64,000 nucleotides of DNA from Lentinus brumalis (taxonomy: Eukaryota > Basidiomycota > Agaricomycetes > Polyporales > Polyporaceae): positions 558,001-622,000 of the forward strand of contig MARA01000011.1 in the NCBI GenBank assembly GCA_001792895.1. The letters run 5' to 3'. The notes under the pieces were generated by a model that was not told the DNA's origin, did no database searches, and saw only the letters and a program-made list of their open reading frames with translations. The translations under genes were made by a program, and so were the position numbers. Of the stretch, positions 45,854 to 57,775 are shown in pieces (the stretch's first letter is position 1; each line of letters begins with the position of its first letter).

Positions 45854-48562
45854 CATCCAGGTTCGGCGGTCGTCGACGCTCGATGCGTCTGCCTGTGAGT
45901 GTGCAACGATTCGCGGACGCAGAGGTCCAGAGGACACGCTTTTGATAGCCCGCGCGTAGCTTATTGTCTTTCGCAGAGGCGTCACGAGACAGGCCGTTCC
46001 TGTCCTGACCACTACTCGTGTTGGCAATGGCAATGGCGCCGCACCGCAAACTGCACTCGCCGCATATACCCACCCGTCCAAGCCCGGCAACGCCTCAACC
46101 CACGGCGTGGCCGAGGGGGTGCGTATCGGAGCTATCTTGGGCTGCAAAGAGGAGGGACACCGCGATCGCGTGCGATTGCGTCTGGACTCGGACGATGTCT
46201 TAGATTATTAGGCCCTACTGTCCCCACATAGGTTGTAATTGTCGCGGCCACGCCCTGGCCGCGCGCAGGTTATTTTATGTCCCATTAGATACCACACACA
46301 GACTCGACGACGCCGTTGATAATCACCACCACCACCCGCACCTTCTGCAGTCCTCTTCTCACTTCTGACCTCAGTCTGACACAAAAGCCCGTTGCAATAC
46401 ATACATGCAGCCCTCGCTGAACGTTGCCTCCGCATGGATCATACCCTCGCGTGCGGTTCTAAGGGAGAAGAGCGGCGTTTGGAGGGGACCTGAGGGAACG
46501 ATGACAGAGCCGACAAAGTTGCAACGCCTGTTGCTCGTGTTTGCCGTGAGGCACGGACGGGTAGACGCCGAGAGCGGTTACACATTGGTATTGGGACGTA
46601 CGGCTCAGATGGCACAGATGCTGGGAATGCCGGCAGTTCTGGAAGTACGTGCTCGTCACAGGGCTCGCGGGCATTCTCACCGCCAAGGAGGAGGCGCGAC
46701 AGCAACCGGGACGTCTGAGCAACCCGCGTTGGATTGGATCGACACTGCCGGCCGGTACCGAAGCAGCGATGAGTGGGTCGTGGCTTCCCGCGCCCCGGTG
46801 TGCGTTCGGCCACTCTGAGATAGGAAGTGCTGAGGCGCAGAAATTATAGGTTGACTGCGCAGGAGAGATCCCCCGATAGACATGGCTGTAGGCACGTACC
46901 GAGGGGGCGTGCCTCCGGAGGGGCACGCGTATGGTGGTGAGGGACCAGCTTTGCCGCGTACTGCTCGTGATTGTGCGCGGGCCTTGAAGCTTATTCCTGC
47001 ATATACATGGCCGTCGGACGTTGTTCGCTTACAGTGTCTCCGAGCACGGGTCCCGACTGAGGTGTTTAGAGGGACAGCGAAGCCTTGTGCAGCCCGGTCA
47101 TGGGAGCCAGAGGACTCTGGCGCGTCAGGAGAAGTCATGTGCGAGGATCAGTCCAGGGGGGTTAGCTCTGAAGAGGAGGCGAGGTTCCTGCGAGACGTGG
47201 GACACACATGCTCCCAAAGACGCTCCCTCCTGGTACCTTGGAGTATAGCGGGTGGTTCTTCTGGGAAACCCGTTATTGATGATCAGTGATGCTAGTAACT
47301 TGCATACCTTGAGGTCGCAGTATCCCCGGGGCTGATTGCCAAGGTATTTCACCGTTTGCCTGGATGACGAACATACACTTGCACGTACGGGCATGCAGAC
47401 AACGTTGCGCTAAGTAACTGATACTTAGCGGAACGCCGGAAGGCCTTATCAAGGCCTTCAGTCGACAGCCTGTAACGCCGGCACCCAATGGGGCTTCAAC
47501 TCTGCGGCATCGTATTAGACGCGAGAGTCGGGGCCTCAGTACAATCTGCGCCGGATGTGAGGGATGAGATTAATCTTGTCGCGGGAAATTGAAGGAAGAC
47601 AATGCGAGCGCACCACACAACTGGGAGTAGATCGGACCCCATGACGCATAAGTATTCGGATATAATGGACATGTGCATTGTCCTTGTCACCAGAGCCGGA
47701 AGTCAAACACCCCAACAGCCGGGCAGTGTGTGCAAGTGCGCAGTCAGTAATCGCAGTAATGAAGTATATTTCTTGCCAAATTCAATCATCTTGAAGTATG
47801 TCTAGAAGACGTGCCTCACTTGCTGGCACGAATTGTCGACATGGACGTCGCGGTGACCAGCTAAGTTGAAGTAGGCTAGACGCCCGATGCACATCCCGTA
47901 CGTCATTCCTTCTTGACCACACATCTGCTGATTCCGGTAAACTCAGACTGCGACGAAGGTACAACGTACCGTGCCAGTCGCGCACGAGGTATGTTATGCG
48001 CTGCTGCATCGAGACTCGCGTATTGCTCCCGGGCTTCTCAACTTGCACTCATGCTGCTGGCAAGCCTGAGCTCTTCTACGAGCAACTCGCGAGCGACCCG
48101 CATCCCAAGCGCAACTTGCTCTCCAATCGGCCTCTACTTACCGTGCGGTCATGAATAAGTATCAAATTGTGTGGTCAGGAGAAAGACCGCGCCCCGTGTG
48201 CCGGAACGATGAACTCGAGTCTCGAATGGTTCAACGAATGGTCTCGAAACAAAACTCCGTGAGTGTTTCTAAAGTTTAACGCAACTTTCACAAAGTCGCG
48301 GTGCACGTGACGGAGCCGCGATATGACGCGTGATGTCATGGCGGTGGTGGACGGTGGGTTTGTGCCGTCATAGGTCCACTCATCTTCCTACGCCAACGCT
48401 GGAGACAGTACTCCGCCGGAGTGCTCGCCGAGAATGCTTTCTGGCCAGTGGCGATCATATAAAGCCCGTCTTGCTCCTGTTTGACCCCCACTTTCCTTTC
48501 TCCCATCTCTACCACGACATACGCATACTGTACACTCAATCACAACATACAGTATCGTCGAC
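45854..48562. other. 2.7 kb gene-poor stretch
   Basis: No frame here resembles a known family and the open frames are short. Toward the right end there is a CACGTG palindrome at 48304-48309 and a TATA box at 48458-48463, which belong to the dehydrogenase promoter. The rest may be non-coding or hold unrecognised RNA genes. Confidence 0.45.
48458..48463 (+). promoter_or_regulatory. TATA box of the dehydrogenase gene
   Basis: TATAAA in GCGATCATATAAAGC, 100 bp before the ATG at 48563. Spacing and sequence suit a core promoter. Confidence 0.65.
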
Positions 48563-50220
48563 ATGCAGGCCGTTTCTAACGCCGCTCAGAATGTAAGTTG
48601 GCAAACATGCGCTTAAGTGGCCGAGTTTTCTGACCGCACTGTTCACCCAGGCCATGGGTGCTATCCCCACGGTAGTTCACCCCGAGTTCAAGGCTCGCCC
48701 TGGCGGTGAAAGCATGAAGGCCCTCGCCTGGTTTGGACCGCAAGATGTTCGTCTCATTGACGCCCCAATCCCCGACATCACAGAGCCGGACGATGTCATC
48801 CTCAAAGTCACAGGGACCACCATCTGCGGCTCTGACCTCCATCTCTACCATGGAGAGATCGTCGCCCTTCAAAAGGGGGACATCCTTGGACATGAGGTAT
48901 GTTCCGACTTGACCTGCGGGCCGTATAGTCTGGTGACTGATTGGGTCGCACTGCAGTTCATGGGAGTTGTCGACAAGGTCGGCCCTAACGTCACCAACAT
49001 AAAGGTTGGCCAGCGCGTCGTTGCCTCTTTCCAAATTGCATGCGGCGAGTGCGAGTACTGCAAGCAGAAGCTTTCCTCCTTCTGCGACCGTACCAACCCG
49101 TCATCGTAAGTCTTCAAGATGGAAGCGAAGTCAATCATGCGGAACTGACATATCTACAGGCTGCAGAATGCCATGTACGGCCACCGTGATGCAGGCTTCT
49201 TTGGTTACTCCCACTTCACCGGAGGCTTCGCAGGTGGTCAGGCTGAGTACGTCCGTGTACCGAAGGGCAACGTCAACTTGCTCCCTATTCCCGACGAAGT
49301 CCCGGACGAGAAGGCGCTGTACCTGTCTGACGTCTTGAGCACTGCTTACCATTGCGTCATGGACACTGGTGTGAAGCCTGGCGATGTTGTAGGCGTTTGG
49401 GTACGTATATGGGTGTCTGGGTAATCGTGAACATTTGCTGACCTCGCATGCACCCAGGGTCTCGGTCCGATTGGTCTCTGCGCCGCCAAGTTCGCGAAGC
49501 TTAAGGGCGCATCGCGCGTCATTGGCATCGACCGAGTCCCTGAGCGTCTCAAGAAGGCGCAAGAGAATGGTTGCGAAGTCATCGACTTCTCGCAACACAA
49601 GGATGTTGTGAAGCGCATTCAGGAAGTCGCTCCGGATGGTCTCGACGTTGCCTTGGATTGCGGTAAGCATGCTTGGCGGTGCCTTCGGTCTAGCCGGTAT
49701 CTCATTGCTCTTCGTATAGGTTCCTTCCATCAGCCGAAGACGCTGCTGCATAAGGTTGAGAAGGCGCTCATGCTCGAGACGGACGTCTCGGAGATTCCGA
49801 ACGAGACGATCATGTCTGTGAAGAAGGGCGGCCGTGTCGGTGTCATTGCTGCCTACGCCGGATACACAAACCACTTCAACATTGGTGCGCTGATGGAGAA
49901 GGGTGTTCGTTACATTGGAAATGGCCAGGCACCCGTACACAAGTACTGGGAGGAAATCCTTTATGACCTGATCATTCCTGGGAAGTTCGACCCCACATTG
50001 TGAGTTCCATGCTGGAAGGCGAATTGTGACGATGTACTGACCAGAAATTCTCCCTAGCATGCTCACGCATCGTGTCGACATTGAGGACTTCCCGAAGCTC
50101 TACCAAGCGTTTGATAAGCGAGTGGGCGGCGTTGAGAAGGTCTTCGTGCAGACCAAGTTCTCCAACCCGCCGTCACCGGGCTGTCCGACCCTCAGCAGGG
50201 TCGATGACTGGGCGCAGTGA
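48563..50220 (+). CDS. Zinc-dependent alcohol/formaldehyde dehydrogenase (MDR family)
   Basis: Oxidises an alcohol or formaldehyde with NAD(P). Exon 1 encodes MQAVSNAAQN, then AMGAIPTVVHPEFKARPGGE and SMKALAWFGPQDVRLIDAP. The catalytic zinc region has ICGSDLHLYHGE and DILGHE. The structural zinc region is CGECEYCKQKLSSFCDRTNP. Then come GFFGYSHFTGGFAGGQAEYV, PDEKALYLSDVLSTAYHCVM and the Rossmann motif GLGPIGLCAAKFAKLKG with GIDRVPERLKKAQENGCE. The C-terminal part includes GSFHQPKTLLHKVEKALMLE and RYIGNGQAPVHKYWEEILYD. Six short introns were seen. The pattern is closest to fungal glutathione-independent formaldehyde-dehydrogenase-like enzymes. The exact substrate is unknown. The TATA-box promoter suggests inducible expression. 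Confidence 0.9.
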
Positions 50221-50571
50221 AGGAGGTCGCACGACTAATGGACAATTCACGAATGGGGAGATCATACCATACGATTGTAGCATTAGCGCACGGAGTGTAA
50301 TATATGTACCATCAGCAACCAGATCGGGCCGTACTTCTTGAGCTTCGGTGGCGGGGAACGTGAGTACACTGTACAGCAGCAGTACATGGATGTTTCATTG
50401 TTGGGGCATGTGGCCTAGTACGTCGCTGACGAAGAACGTGCGTCGCATCAGACGGCGCGTTCAGCTTCCTGGCTACATGCTTCGACAGGTCGCGCTGACT
50501 GGCCGAGCTTCATATAAGACGACTAGCGACGAGGCGCAAGGTCCGGCTTGCCCTCCTCCTCACTGCCTAGC
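50221..50571. promoter_or_regulatory. Promoter region of the AIM6-like gene
   Basis: 351 bases. A TATA box (CATATAAGAC, core 50513-50518) lies 54 bp before the ATG, giving a very short 5'UTR. Confidence 0.6.
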
Positions 50572-51748
50572 ATGAAGACCACATTCCTCGCCTTCCTTAC
50601 GGCCCTCCCGGCCCTGATACTCGCGAAGCCGGGGGTGGACCAGGCGATTGCGCAATTGGAATCGTCGAACTCGAAGCTTCTGCAGTACCCCACGCAGTTC
50701 ACGCAGGGAATCATGCCGAGAGCCATTCACTCGCACAACGACTGTGAGTTGCTTGGTGATGTTGTGTATGCGGCTTCTAATTCTACCGAACTATGTCACG
50801 CCCATGTCACCTGCGACCGTATGACCACGAGAAGACTGGAGGGACGTGCCGCTGCTGACCGCGCTGAGCTATGGGGTCGCGAGCGTAGAGGCCGATGTAT
50901 CGCTGATCAACGGTACTCTGTTCGTGAGTACTGCGGGTCGCGAGCGATGGTAGCCGGTGCGCATGCTGACCATGTCATGGCTGTAGGTCGGGCACGAGCC
51001 TGGGGCATTGACGAAGGACCGCACGTTCGATTCGTTGTATGTTCAACCCTTGCTGCAAATTCTGAACAAGCAGAACCCGAAGAATGCGTTTACTATGAAC
51101 AATACTAGTCCAAAGTCAGTCTTCTTCCCCGTCGCCGTATTGAATGGTGAGACTTACAGGCATATTGCACAGCGGTGTGTTCGACACCGCAGGTGAAATA
51201 CCACTGCAACTCTTGGTAGATATCAAAACCGATGGGGTTGAGTGAGTTGTGCTTCTCTCTTCTGATGATGAGCATTGACGACCTCCTCCGACAGGACTCT
51301 GCCTTTCATACTGAAGGCACTCCAGCCTCTCCGCTCCGCGGGCTACCTCACCGTGTTCGCCCAGTCCGCAGTGACAGTCGTCGGGACTGGCAATTCCCCT
51401 CTCGAACAGGTCAAGGCTCTCTCCCCACGAGACTACTTCTTCGACGCGCCCCTTACGCAGCTGACCGACCCCTCCCTGAACACGACGTGGGACCCGACCT
51501 TGTCCCCGCTCGCGTCGACGGACTACGAGACCGCCGTCGGGTGGAGCGGCATTGGAAACATCACCGACGAGCAGGTGGCGAACATCACGCACTTCGTCGG
51601 AGACGCGCATGCACGCGGGATCGCGGCGCGATTCTGGGACACCCCGGCCTGGCCGATATATGCGCGAGATAACGTGTGGCGGGTGTTGCTGGAAAACGGT
51701 GCAGATTGGCTTAACGCAGACGACTTGGCCGCAGCGAGCTCGTTTTAA
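50572..51748 (+). CDS. AIM6-like PLC-type phosphodiesterase, secreted
   Basis: The product resembles yeast AIM6 (altered inheritance of mitochondria 6), a PLC-like/GDPD-type TIM-barrel phosphodiesterase. Signal peptide: MKTTFLAFLTALPALILAKP. The catalytic motif is split by an intron: AIHSHNDY then WRDVPLLTALSYGVASVEAD, with His, Asn, Asp and the later E.D metal residues, then LINGTLFVGHEPGALT. Further family segments are LQPLRSAGYLTVFAQSAVTV, YFFDAPLTQLTDPSLNTTWD and WSGIGNITDEQVANITHFVG, and DTPAWPIYARDNVWRVLLEN near the end (ADWLNADDLAAASSF). About six exons, roughly 320 residues. The biological substrate is not known. Residues are consistent with an active enzyme. Confidence 0.87.
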
Positions 51749-52485
51749 ATGTGGAGCCGCAGCGAGAGACTGAGAAGCGATCAGTAGGCACAGAGTCATG
51801 TAAGAATACTAGATGGAGTACTATACTTACTCGGCTGGTCGCGCAACTGGACGGTGTTGTTTGTGGCCCACTGGCACCAAAGGAAGCGGGTGTGAGCGAC
51901 ATCAAGCGTCCGCTATGATAGACGCTGCTAATGCGGAGGATTTGACTGGAGGCCAGGACTCACTGTCGTCATCTGTATATGAGCTGTGAGTCCTTATCAG
52001 CCGACTTATGAGTACCTGACGAGACATACTGCTTCTCACTGCGCTCGAAGCGTAGAACATCACTGGCGTTGAGGTGAATCGTCAACGGGACGTTTCTCTT
52101 AGCGGCGAGTCTGATTGTGAGTCTGCACACCGTTGGCACATGTTGAAAAGCGGGACTCACATCAATGCTAGCGTAGAAGATTTCGGCAAGTATGCCCGCC
52201 GTTGGCGCACGTTGGAGTGTCCACCCCGGTGACTTTCTTTGCGACGTACCTCTTTCAGGGCTGACAGACCCGAGTTGAGCACGACGTGTGCAGTCCCGCG
52301 CGACCGCTTCCGATTGACGGGAAGGGTTCGAATGGGAGCGGCGAGATGTCGGAGCGTCCAGTCCAGGGTAAGACTAATGCTGCCAGTTGGCCAATGGCGA
52401 AACACTGACCACATGAAAGCGGGGAGCGAGTTCTAGAAGAACAAGGAGGTTACGGGTGTAGTGTAGCGTGATTAGTATTATACGG
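51749..52485. other. Convergent intergenic, no recognised gene
   Basis: 737 bases between the convergent AIM6-like and bL17m genes. Open frames are short and lack domains. Confidence 0.45.
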
Positions 52486-53494
52486 TCATATCGAGTTCCA
52501 TACAGAAGTCTTGTCTACACCAAGCTTTTGACGGTTGGACCACCGCCAGCGGCCAGGATTGTCGCGGCCCAGGGCGCCTTGAGCGAGGTGGAAAGTGCTC
52601 CGCACGCCGCCAGGCACTGTCTGGCCGGCTTTGAGGCGAAGACTCTCGAACGTCTTGCCCTTCTTCTCCTTGGACGCAACGATGTCTTTCAGCGCAAGTG
52701 GCTGCGCCAAGAGCGTGTCCTGTGACGAGAGGTGTGCAAGGGTAGGGCATGAGAGAGAAATGGGTTGACGTACGACATGGTCTTCGGCCAACTTGGTGAG
52801 CTCATCCATCCCCTCCTCTCCCCGATATCTGAGAACTTTCTGCAGATTCCTTCTCGTAATCGGTCGCAGTTGTCCTCGCTCCTGGGGTCCGGCCTGCACC
52901 TCCCGCTCAATGACTTCCTCCACCTCGGGTATGCCAGATGCGACCACGGCCTTGGGACCCTGCTGCCCCACCTTCTTGCCCAACAGCTCCCAGCCCACTG
53001 CACGCGCCGTCATCGCGAAGCGCAAGTCTCGTGGGTTGTCCACAAGCTCCAGCACAGCGTGAGGCGCATTGTCTCCAGGTCGGTTGCCGAACTTGTGTAC
53101 CCGCGTGTAACCTCCAGGCCGGTCTGCATATCGCTGTGCGAGGTCGGTGAATACTTTGGGAACGAGGGATTTGTTCAGGAGAAACCCTGCGGCCCGACGG
53201 AACGCGGGGAGGTCACCCTTTTTGCCCAGGGTGATAAGCTGCAAGTAATTCACATCATGCTTGAGTACGGAATGCACATGGAATACGTGCGCACCTTCTC
53301 TGCAAGCCTGGCAGCATCCTGTGCTTTGGGGAATGTGGTCTTGATCTGCTCGTGCTGGATGAGGGAGGTCACGAGGTTTCTGGCAAGATATGAGAGGGAA
53401 GCAAGGCAGAGAGTAGCGTAAAAGCACACCGGAGCATAAGCATCCTGTGCGAGGATGTCCTCGAGAACTTGCGAAAGGCGACCCCATGCTTCAT
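52486..53494 (-). CDS. Mitochondrial ribosomal protein bL17m
   Basis: Component of the mitochondrial large ribosomal subunit. The start at 53494 gives [20 protein letters not shown], the family opening, followed after an intron by [20 protein letters not shown] and [20 protein letters not shown]. Then [59 protein letters not shown] and an extension typical of mitochondrial L17: [59 protein letters not shown]. The C-terminal exon ends [17 protein letters not shown] at 52486. Three or four exons, about 290 residues, longer than bacterial L17 because of the extension. There is no separate cleavable presequence, as is common in this family. Confidence 0.9.
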
Positions 53495-53837
53495 GGTGGT
53501 CGCTCGCTGTAGGCTGTAATGGGCGGCTACACGCCTAGCTTGAACGCTTCCCTTGGAAGCGCCCGAGGTTTGCGGCGACTAAATTCTGTCTTTTCGGAGT
53601 GAGAAACCCGGAGATCTCCTCTTTGTTCCCAAAGCGGCATTCAACCACCAAATCCCACAACTCTCAAAATCCTTCCCGTTCCCCATCCATCTGCTATGTC
53701 TGTGTACGCCGCTATCAATGAAAAGGATACTTCCATAAACTCGACAATTGCAAAGGAGATCCTATGATGCAGCTACTGTGAACGTCACACACCCTCGGGC
53801 TGCTGCATGCATCGCCGTCAATAGATATAAGATTACG
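53495..53837. other. Divergent spacer, bL17m / small hypothetical gene
   Basis: 343 bases holding two promoters. Nothing specific was seen. Confidence 0.4.
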
Positions 53838-54229
53838 ATGTCGTACACGAAACCGTCGCTAACGGAGAATGAGGCTTACATTGCTGGACAAAATGCCCGT
53901 ATACAGGCCGTTGGCAGTTACCGCCACAGCTCACGGCGATCCATCGGAGAGCGGTGGCGGGCGGTGTTTGCCCGGCCTGCTGACAAGAAAGCTGCATCTG
54001 CAACCGTAAGGTCCTCCCAGGAGAAGACACGAGTAAGCTTCTGGTTGACTGACACAAGTGTCTAGATCGTCCAGGGTGGCGTTCGGCTGTCTCACCGCAA
54101 TCTCGGACTCTGTCTCATGACGCTCACCAGATGATTTGTCTCGGGACTGCTGCGCCCCCTCGGCCAGCAAATGATGTCGTCTGGGCTGTACAAATGGAGG
54201 GCGTAGGACCGTACGCCTCCCCACTATGA
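53838..54229 (+). CDS. Small hypothetical protein, two exons, possible frame break
   Basis: ATG at 53838 opens MSYTKPSLTENEAYIAGQNA, RIQAVGSYRHSSRRSIGERW and RAVFARPADKKAASAT. A GTAAGG donor and a CTAG acceptor (exon 2 from about 54066) lead into IVQGGVRLSHRNLGLCLMTL T. The frame then stops, but a minus-one shift at the CC of CTCACCAG (about 54126) gives QMICLGTAAPPRPANDVVWA, VQMEGVGPYASPL and a stop at 54229. Sequence texture (charged start, SRRS, conserved-looking tail) suggests a real small gene of about 110 residues. I do not recognise a family. Intergenic chance ORFs remain an alternative. Confidence 0.4.
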
Positions 54230-54467
54230 AGTCTGCGGCTTGAGCAAGATTTTCCAGCGATGAGGACTTCATCACCAACCAATGACCTGGGACGCAATAT
54301 TCCTCTGGCTATACCGCTTGGTCCAATATCCCGTGGGTCGGTCGACGAGCCGTCCCTTTCGTACGTCATTGCATAATCTGTCTGGGAAGAGTGTCTATTC
54401 CATCTGCGCACACCTCACCCTAGAAGCATGGTTTACAGCACCGCGACCGCCGCGTGTGGTCCCTCGT
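54230..54467. other. Convergent spacer
   Basis: 238 bases between the small gene and the SMP-30-like gene. No gene seen. Confidence 0.35.
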
Positions 54468-55837
54468 CTACCCCGCAAACTCGAACCTCCAGTCACCCCC
54501 GGCGAACTCTCCCGAAAAATCGACGACGAACAGGTTTCCAGAATCCGGGTATGACGCCTGCCTGCTCGTGTCGCCACCACACGCGCCACAATGCGCCGTG
54601 GTCACGTAGAGCTGGTCGTTCCCGGGCCCTGCTCACGCAATGAATGTCCGGTGAGCGACTGCCCGGCATTGTTACGGCTGGGACGACTTACCGCCGAAGG
54701 TGCAGGCCGTGACGTTCAGTGCTGTAGGGAAGAAGACTTCTAGATCCATCTCCCCATCTCGGGTGTACCTGATAATCCTGGACCCTCCCCACCTGCATCC
54801 CCGGGTGCGATGATCAGCGTGAGCGCATCTTCGGAGAACACAGTAGATGGACAAACCGTGCCGACCAGACCCCGCCGTCCTTATCGATGCAAAGGCCATC
54901 CGGGTACGTACCCTCCGGAAGGCCTTGTGACAGTGCATCGACGAAGTCGCGCCTGCGCGCAACCTTCCCGTCTTCATAATCGTACGCGTATATCTTGTTC
55001 TTGAACGAATCGGTGAAGAGCCTAAAGTTAGTGGTATCTCAGATCTGGTGACATCGCGGCAGAAGGAAGACATTATTAGAGAAGGGGCACCCACATGATT
55101 CCACCGCCGTCCACCCAGCCCAGACCATTGCAGTCCTTTGGAGAAGAGTCAAGTGTCTATGAGCCGATAACCACGGAAGCATCGTTGGGAAAACAGCCTA
55201 CCGTGAACGGCCCGGGGTCGAGCACCTCGCAAACGTCGCGTTCGGCGTCGTAGATGTACAGCTGTCCTGGTACGTCCTGGCCTTTGTTGAACAAGGTCCC
55301 CGCAACGAAACGTCCCTTCTGGTCACATGCGCCGTCGTTAAATCGAGTGAACGGCTGGAAATCCGCTGGGATGGGTCGGCTCAAGTATCGCAAAGCGCCG
55401 TCTTCGATGAGAGCAAACCCGTGTCTTGTCGCACACGCCAACTGCGAACGCCTTTGTGTCAGCGCCAAGCACAGCCGCACCGAGGGCGTACGATCGTCGC
55501 CATGCACATACACCTTTGCCGCTGCGTCTGAGGGCCAGGCAAGTGACTGGATCCTCGAATTGCTCGCAATGCAGCGCCCGTGACTGGATATTGTAGCGAT
55601 AAACCTTCGCGGAGCACTGGTGAGCATCACCAACGACGATCAACGTGGGAGCGTACTTTGTTCTGCTCAATATCGAGGAAGTGTAACGATGACGTCCGCG
55701 GATCATATACTGGTCCTAGAATGCAGGTGGACAGTCAATGAGTGGATGAATTGCGATACATCTGCCAGGCCTACCTTCCCTAGAATGCACTGTGTCTTGA
55801 GCAGAGGCTTCTCGACGACGATACGGCGGAGAGGCAT
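54468..55837 (-). CDS. SMP-30/gluconolactonase-like protein (one-base frame break)
   Basis: A six-bladed beta-propeller lactonase of the SMP-30/regucalcin family, usually a cytosolic sugar-lactone hydrolase. The start at 55837 gives MPLRRIVVEKPLLKTQCILG. The next residues should be the family's EGPVYDP; here the G run (C3 at 55778-55780 on the plus strand) is one base short. Adding it yields LGEGPVYDPRTSSLHFLDIE. Later motifs are QFEDPVTCLALRRSGKG, ATRHGFALIEDGALRYLSRP and FTRFNDGACDQKGRFVAGTL (metal Asn/Asp). Then GLGWVDGGGIMLYFTDSFKN, PEGTYPDGLCIDKDGGVWSA (metal Asp) and RWGGSRIIRYTRDGEMDLEV. The last exon is DQLYVTTAHCGACGGDTSRQ and ends at 54468. About seven exons. Confidence 0.9.
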
Positions 55838-56217
55838 TATATCGAACAGATTGGCTAGGGCGGATAATATGTGAGTGATTCGACGCAATCACTGACGCCT
55901 CCCCATTGCATATATACCGGATGGGCTATGACGTTCTTGTCATACAGGGGCGAGGAGAAACGTAACTGGCCTCCACTGCTTCGGGAACGGCGGCGCCGTG
56001 GTGTCGAAAAGCACGCACACACCTCAGGAGTGCTAGTCGTGTTCTTCGCTTCTTCACTTCCTCCAGCAGCGAATCAAACTGTATCTAGCGGGCACCGAAT
56101 GGTCTCGCCCATGAGAAGCATGCCATGCCTGCGCGTTTCAGATAGTAGAACGGCAAAACGGAAACGGGATTACAATTAGAGAAGACGAGGACGGTACATG
56201 GACGTTAATACTACAGA
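55838..56217. other. Intergenic, SMP-30 promoter and ACP 3' region
   Basis: 380 bases. Contains a TATATACC sequence at about 55909-55916, possibly a core promoter element of the SMP-30 gene. No gene seen. Confidence 0.4.
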
Positions 56218-56834
56218 CTAGTGCGCTGGAAGAACAGTCAGCCAACAGAAAGGGACACGCGCGAGTGCTCAGAAGCTCACCCTCCGGTGTCTTGGCAATG
56301 TAGTCAATAGCTGTATCGCGATACACGCGGTCAGAGCAAGTATTGCCACAGGTAAAGTTACACGTACCTTGCGACACCGTCTTGATCTCATCCGCCTCCG
56401 CGTCAGGGATCTCAATGGCGAACTCCTGCATGGCCGGGTCAGCACGTCGGGAGAACTATCGTGCCTTGTGGGACGTACCTCCTCCACAGCCATCACAACT
56501 TCAACCGCATCCAGACTGTCCAAACCAAGGTCCTCCGCGAACGCCGCTGTCGGCGAGAGCTACCATCCACGTCACATTAAGCAAGCGATATAGCGTTCGC
56601 TGGCAATGCAGACTGTAGCCTACGCACCTTTGAGCGGTCGACCTTTTCGAACGACTTCAACACGTCGAGAACACGCGTAGTAATCTCCTCTTTTGACAGA
56701 CCCGCCGCGGCCGAGAACGCTGCACAAGGGGCGAACCGGCTGCGCGCCGCAAGAGCAAGACGGGGAGCCACGAATGAACGGGCAGCAACGTTGACGTTGC
56801 GGGCGGCGAAGTTGCGTGCAGCGAGACGGAACAT
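56218..56834 (-). CDS. ACP1: Mitochondrial acyl carrier protein (complex I NDUFAB1/ACP1)
   Basis: Carries acyl chains on phosphopantetheine for mitochondrial fatty-acid and lipoate synthesis, and is also a subunit of complex I and a partner of Fe-S assembly. The start at 56834 gives MFRLAARNFAARNVNVAARS, a targeting peptide. The mature part is AAGLSKEEITTRVLDVLKSF, EKVDRSK, LSPTAAFAEDLGLDSLDAVE (Ser of DSL is the phosphopantetheine site), VVMAVEEEFAIEIPDAEADE, IKTVSQAIDYIAKTPE and AH. The last two residues and stop come from an 8-base terminal exon (CGCACTAG, 56218-56225), placed by matching a good acceptor (TTCCAG) and a GTGAGC donor after GGAGG. About 130 residues, five exons. Confidence 0.93.
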
Positions 56835-57775
56835 GGCTGTAGTAGTTTTGCAGAGAGATGCAAGACGCGGTCACCGAGCTCGACGAGGACACACGTCAAC
56901 TCCGCCCGCCGGAACTGGCCGACTGTTGTATGGACGCCCGCCGGACGCGCCGGCGCGTTCGGGGCGCCTTCTCAATCTACGCGTCTACATAGATTGGCTG
57001 AGACCGCCTCCTCGCGTTCGAAGTTCAGATTCAAAGGAGATGTCCTCAGAGTCTGTCTTGGGGAGCACACAACGCAAGGGTATGCAGGATGATATAGACT
57101 GGATTGGTGGAAGTTCGGCGATACTAATCGGAGATGTAGAGTATGATACAGCTCGGCGTGGCTACTGTGAGCGCCGGTATATATAAGAATCAAGCTGCGC
57201 GGGACCCATGGATGAGGTGTCGATGCTACCATGATCATGCGGCCAAGCATACAAGCTTCACATAACTTCTGCCATAATAAGATGTGGTTTGGAGGTACCG
57301 ATAGCAGGCAGAAGAAGGATGGGAGGCGCCGTCGAGATAGCAGACAGGGTTGGATCGAGGGATGCAGGACAAAGGAAGCTGGAACGACGCAGTGCGAGTG
57401 GTCGACGGAGGCATGGACGTCGTAGAGCTTGAGGGAACTACGGTGCATCCCACTCCAAAAGTCCACTGTCCAGCGAAGTACTCCTGGCCACTCATAGACG
57501 CCCGGAGGGTGGCTGAGTTGGGTTTCGGAGATAGCCGAACAACTATGCAGTAGCAGTCACGGTGGCTGTCACCGTACCAGTCTCCGGCCACCATTACCGA
57601 CAGCAGCAAGATCGTCAAGGTGAGAGCCTCAAGTCTACTTGTGGGCTCTGTGCTGACACCGCTGTACTCTATCTATTGCTTTCGCCATCCCTAGGTGTGT
57701 TCCCCAGTTCCCCGCTCAGAACCCACCCATTCACGCTATTTCGCGCGTTCCTTTACCCCGCAATTCAGACTCGAC
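56835..57775. promoter_or_regulatory. Divergent promoter region, ACP1 / uL13
   Basis: 941 bases. The part near 57690-57770 is CT-rich, as in ribosomal protein promoters. Open frames in the middle look non-coding. Confidence 0.5.

Noticed and set aside
46882..47289. A 135-residue ORF in the gene-poor island
   Set aside because: No recognisable motif, equal-length frames on the other strand, no promoter features.
52310..52345. A GGTTCGAAT sequence resembling a tRNA B box
   Set aside because: No A box at a suitable distance and no cloverleaf could be drawn.
57695..57775. N-terminal extension of uL13 from an upstream in-frame codon
   Set aside because: The extension lies in the CT-rich leader, does not start with ATG, and the family begins at the ATG at 57776.
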